Assembly (NCBI GenBank): GCA_042408925.1
Contig: JBHOQO010000149.1
Span: 1 to 5,812, forward strand
Origin: BPIH01 sp042408925
GTDB taxonomy: Bacteria > Chloroflexota > Limnocylindria > Limnocylindrales > CSP1-4
Direction: 5' to 3'
Length of the DNA: 5,812 bases
Positions 5,309-5,812 of the stretch are shown piece by piece. Positions within the stretch are counted from its first letter, which is position 1. The number at the start of each line of letters is the position of its first letter. The notes under the pieces were generated by a model, which had not been told where the DNA came from, ran no database searches, and saw only the letters and a program-made list of their open reading frames with translations. The position numbers were made by a program, and so were the translations under genes.

Positions 5309-5812
5309 TCAGGACCCGCCCGGCCGCCGGAGCCCCGCCTCGGCGGCCCGGTAGGCCTCCTCCGCCTCGGCGTCCCGCCCCAGGACCCGGAGCGCGTCGC
5401 CGCGGAGCAGGTCGACCCCGGGCCCCTCGAGCCCCTCGACGGCGGCGAGGATCGCCGGCGCCCCGCCAGGTTCACGACGGAGCGCGAGGCCGAGGGCGGC
5501 GAGGGCGACGTCGAGCCGGCCCGCGGCGGCTGCCTCGTCGGCGATGGCGAGCCAGTCGGTCGCCTCCGGTTCCGTGCCCTGCGGTCGCTGCGCGGGGATA
5601 CCTCCGGTCGCCGCGCCGGTGACCGCCGCCTCGGGCCGGGGCGACGTCGGGGGTCCGCCGCCGTCACGCCGCTCGGCGCCGGCGAGGGCCTCGTCCCAGA
5701 GCGAGCTCGCCGGGAGCCCGGCGAAGACCGCCCGCAGCGCCGCGGCAGCTCCCGCCTCCCGCGCAGCCCCCGCCTCCGCCCCCGCCTCCGCTCGCCCCGC
5801 GGCCTCCACCGC
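5309..5812 (-). CDS. TPR-like protein, 3' part (5' end beyond the window)
   Basis: The frame is open to the window edge (a GTG at 5809 is available, but GCG in frame before it shows no stop), so the true start is probably outside; 167 codons are visible. The visible protein begins with an Ala/Glu/Gly-rich stretch, then AVFAGLPASSLWDEALAGAE, a Pro/Gly/Thr-rich linker of about 35 residues, and a C-terminal helical part. There, DWLAIADEAAAAGRLDVALA and the following ALRREPG fit a TPR repeat (W, A/G, A, P spacing), and GDALRVLGRDAEAEEAYRAA fits a second. TPR helices bind partner proteins; no catalytic motif is visible and no function can be named. A terminator lies 40 nt downstream, so the gene appears to end its transcription unit before ndk. 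Confidence 0.72.
   Translation of the reverse strand, partial: AVEAAGRAEAGAEAGAAREAGAAAALRAVFAGLPASSLWDEALAGAERRDGGGPPTSPRPEAAVTGAATGGIPAQRPQGTEPEATDWLAIADEAAAAGRLDVALAALGLALRREPGGAPAILAAVEGLEGPGVDLLRGDALRVLGRDAEAEEAYRAAEAGLRRPGGS

Noticed and set aside
4774..5667. 297-codon minus-strand frame spanning the gene-free region
   Set aside because: It overlaps the TPR-like gene out of frame, repeats are read in different frames and no domain is visible.

Overview
This is a very GC-rich bacterial window of 5812 bases. Coding regions are strongly biased to G/C third positions, and proteins are rich in Ala, Gly, Arg and Val and poor in Lys, Asn and Ile. The base composition, the K+-independent membrane pyrophosphatase and the gene style suggest an uncultivated high-GC lineage such as Chloroflexota (Limnocylindria-like) or an actinobacterium. 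That placement is inference; nothing here fixes the taxon.

Layout. (1) Minus strand, 1-1514: most of hppA, a proton-pumping membrane pyrophosphatase whose C-terminus lies outside the window. (2) 1515-1822: divergent intergenic region with a plausible hppA promoter and three tandem 11-bp repeats. (3) Plus strand, 1823-2572 and 2569-4134: a two-gene operon with an ATGA overlap. It encodes a polytopic protein with a NuoK/HyfE-like C-terminal part and a proton-antiporter-type protein of the NuoN/NuoM/HyfF kind. (4) 4135-4315: short convergent intergenic region with direct repeats; four 13-bp repeats run across the stop codon of the next gene. (5) Minus strand, 4316-4777: ndk, nucleoside diphosphate kinase, with a GTG start. 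(6) 4778-5308: about 530 bp without a convincing gene, dense in dyads and in three copies of a ~22-bp repeat, with a good intrinsic terminator next to the last gene. (7) Minus strand, 5309-5812: 3' part of a TPR-like protein gene, open at the window edge.

The most unusual content is the operon at 1823-4134. The second protein keeps the VPFHLW landmark and overall fold pattern of complex-I antiporter subunits. By hand alignment, however, each of the charged residues that carry protons in NuoN is replaced, and neither protein of the pair contains a single lysine (770 residues together). No peripheral hydrogenase or NADH dehydrogenase genes lie beside them within the window. They sit back to back with an ion-pumping pyrophosphatase, so a membrane-energetics role is plausible but not shown. 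Ndk (NTP balance) and HppA (PPi hydrolysis) both touch nucleotide/pyrophosphate metabolism, but they are transcribed as separate units.
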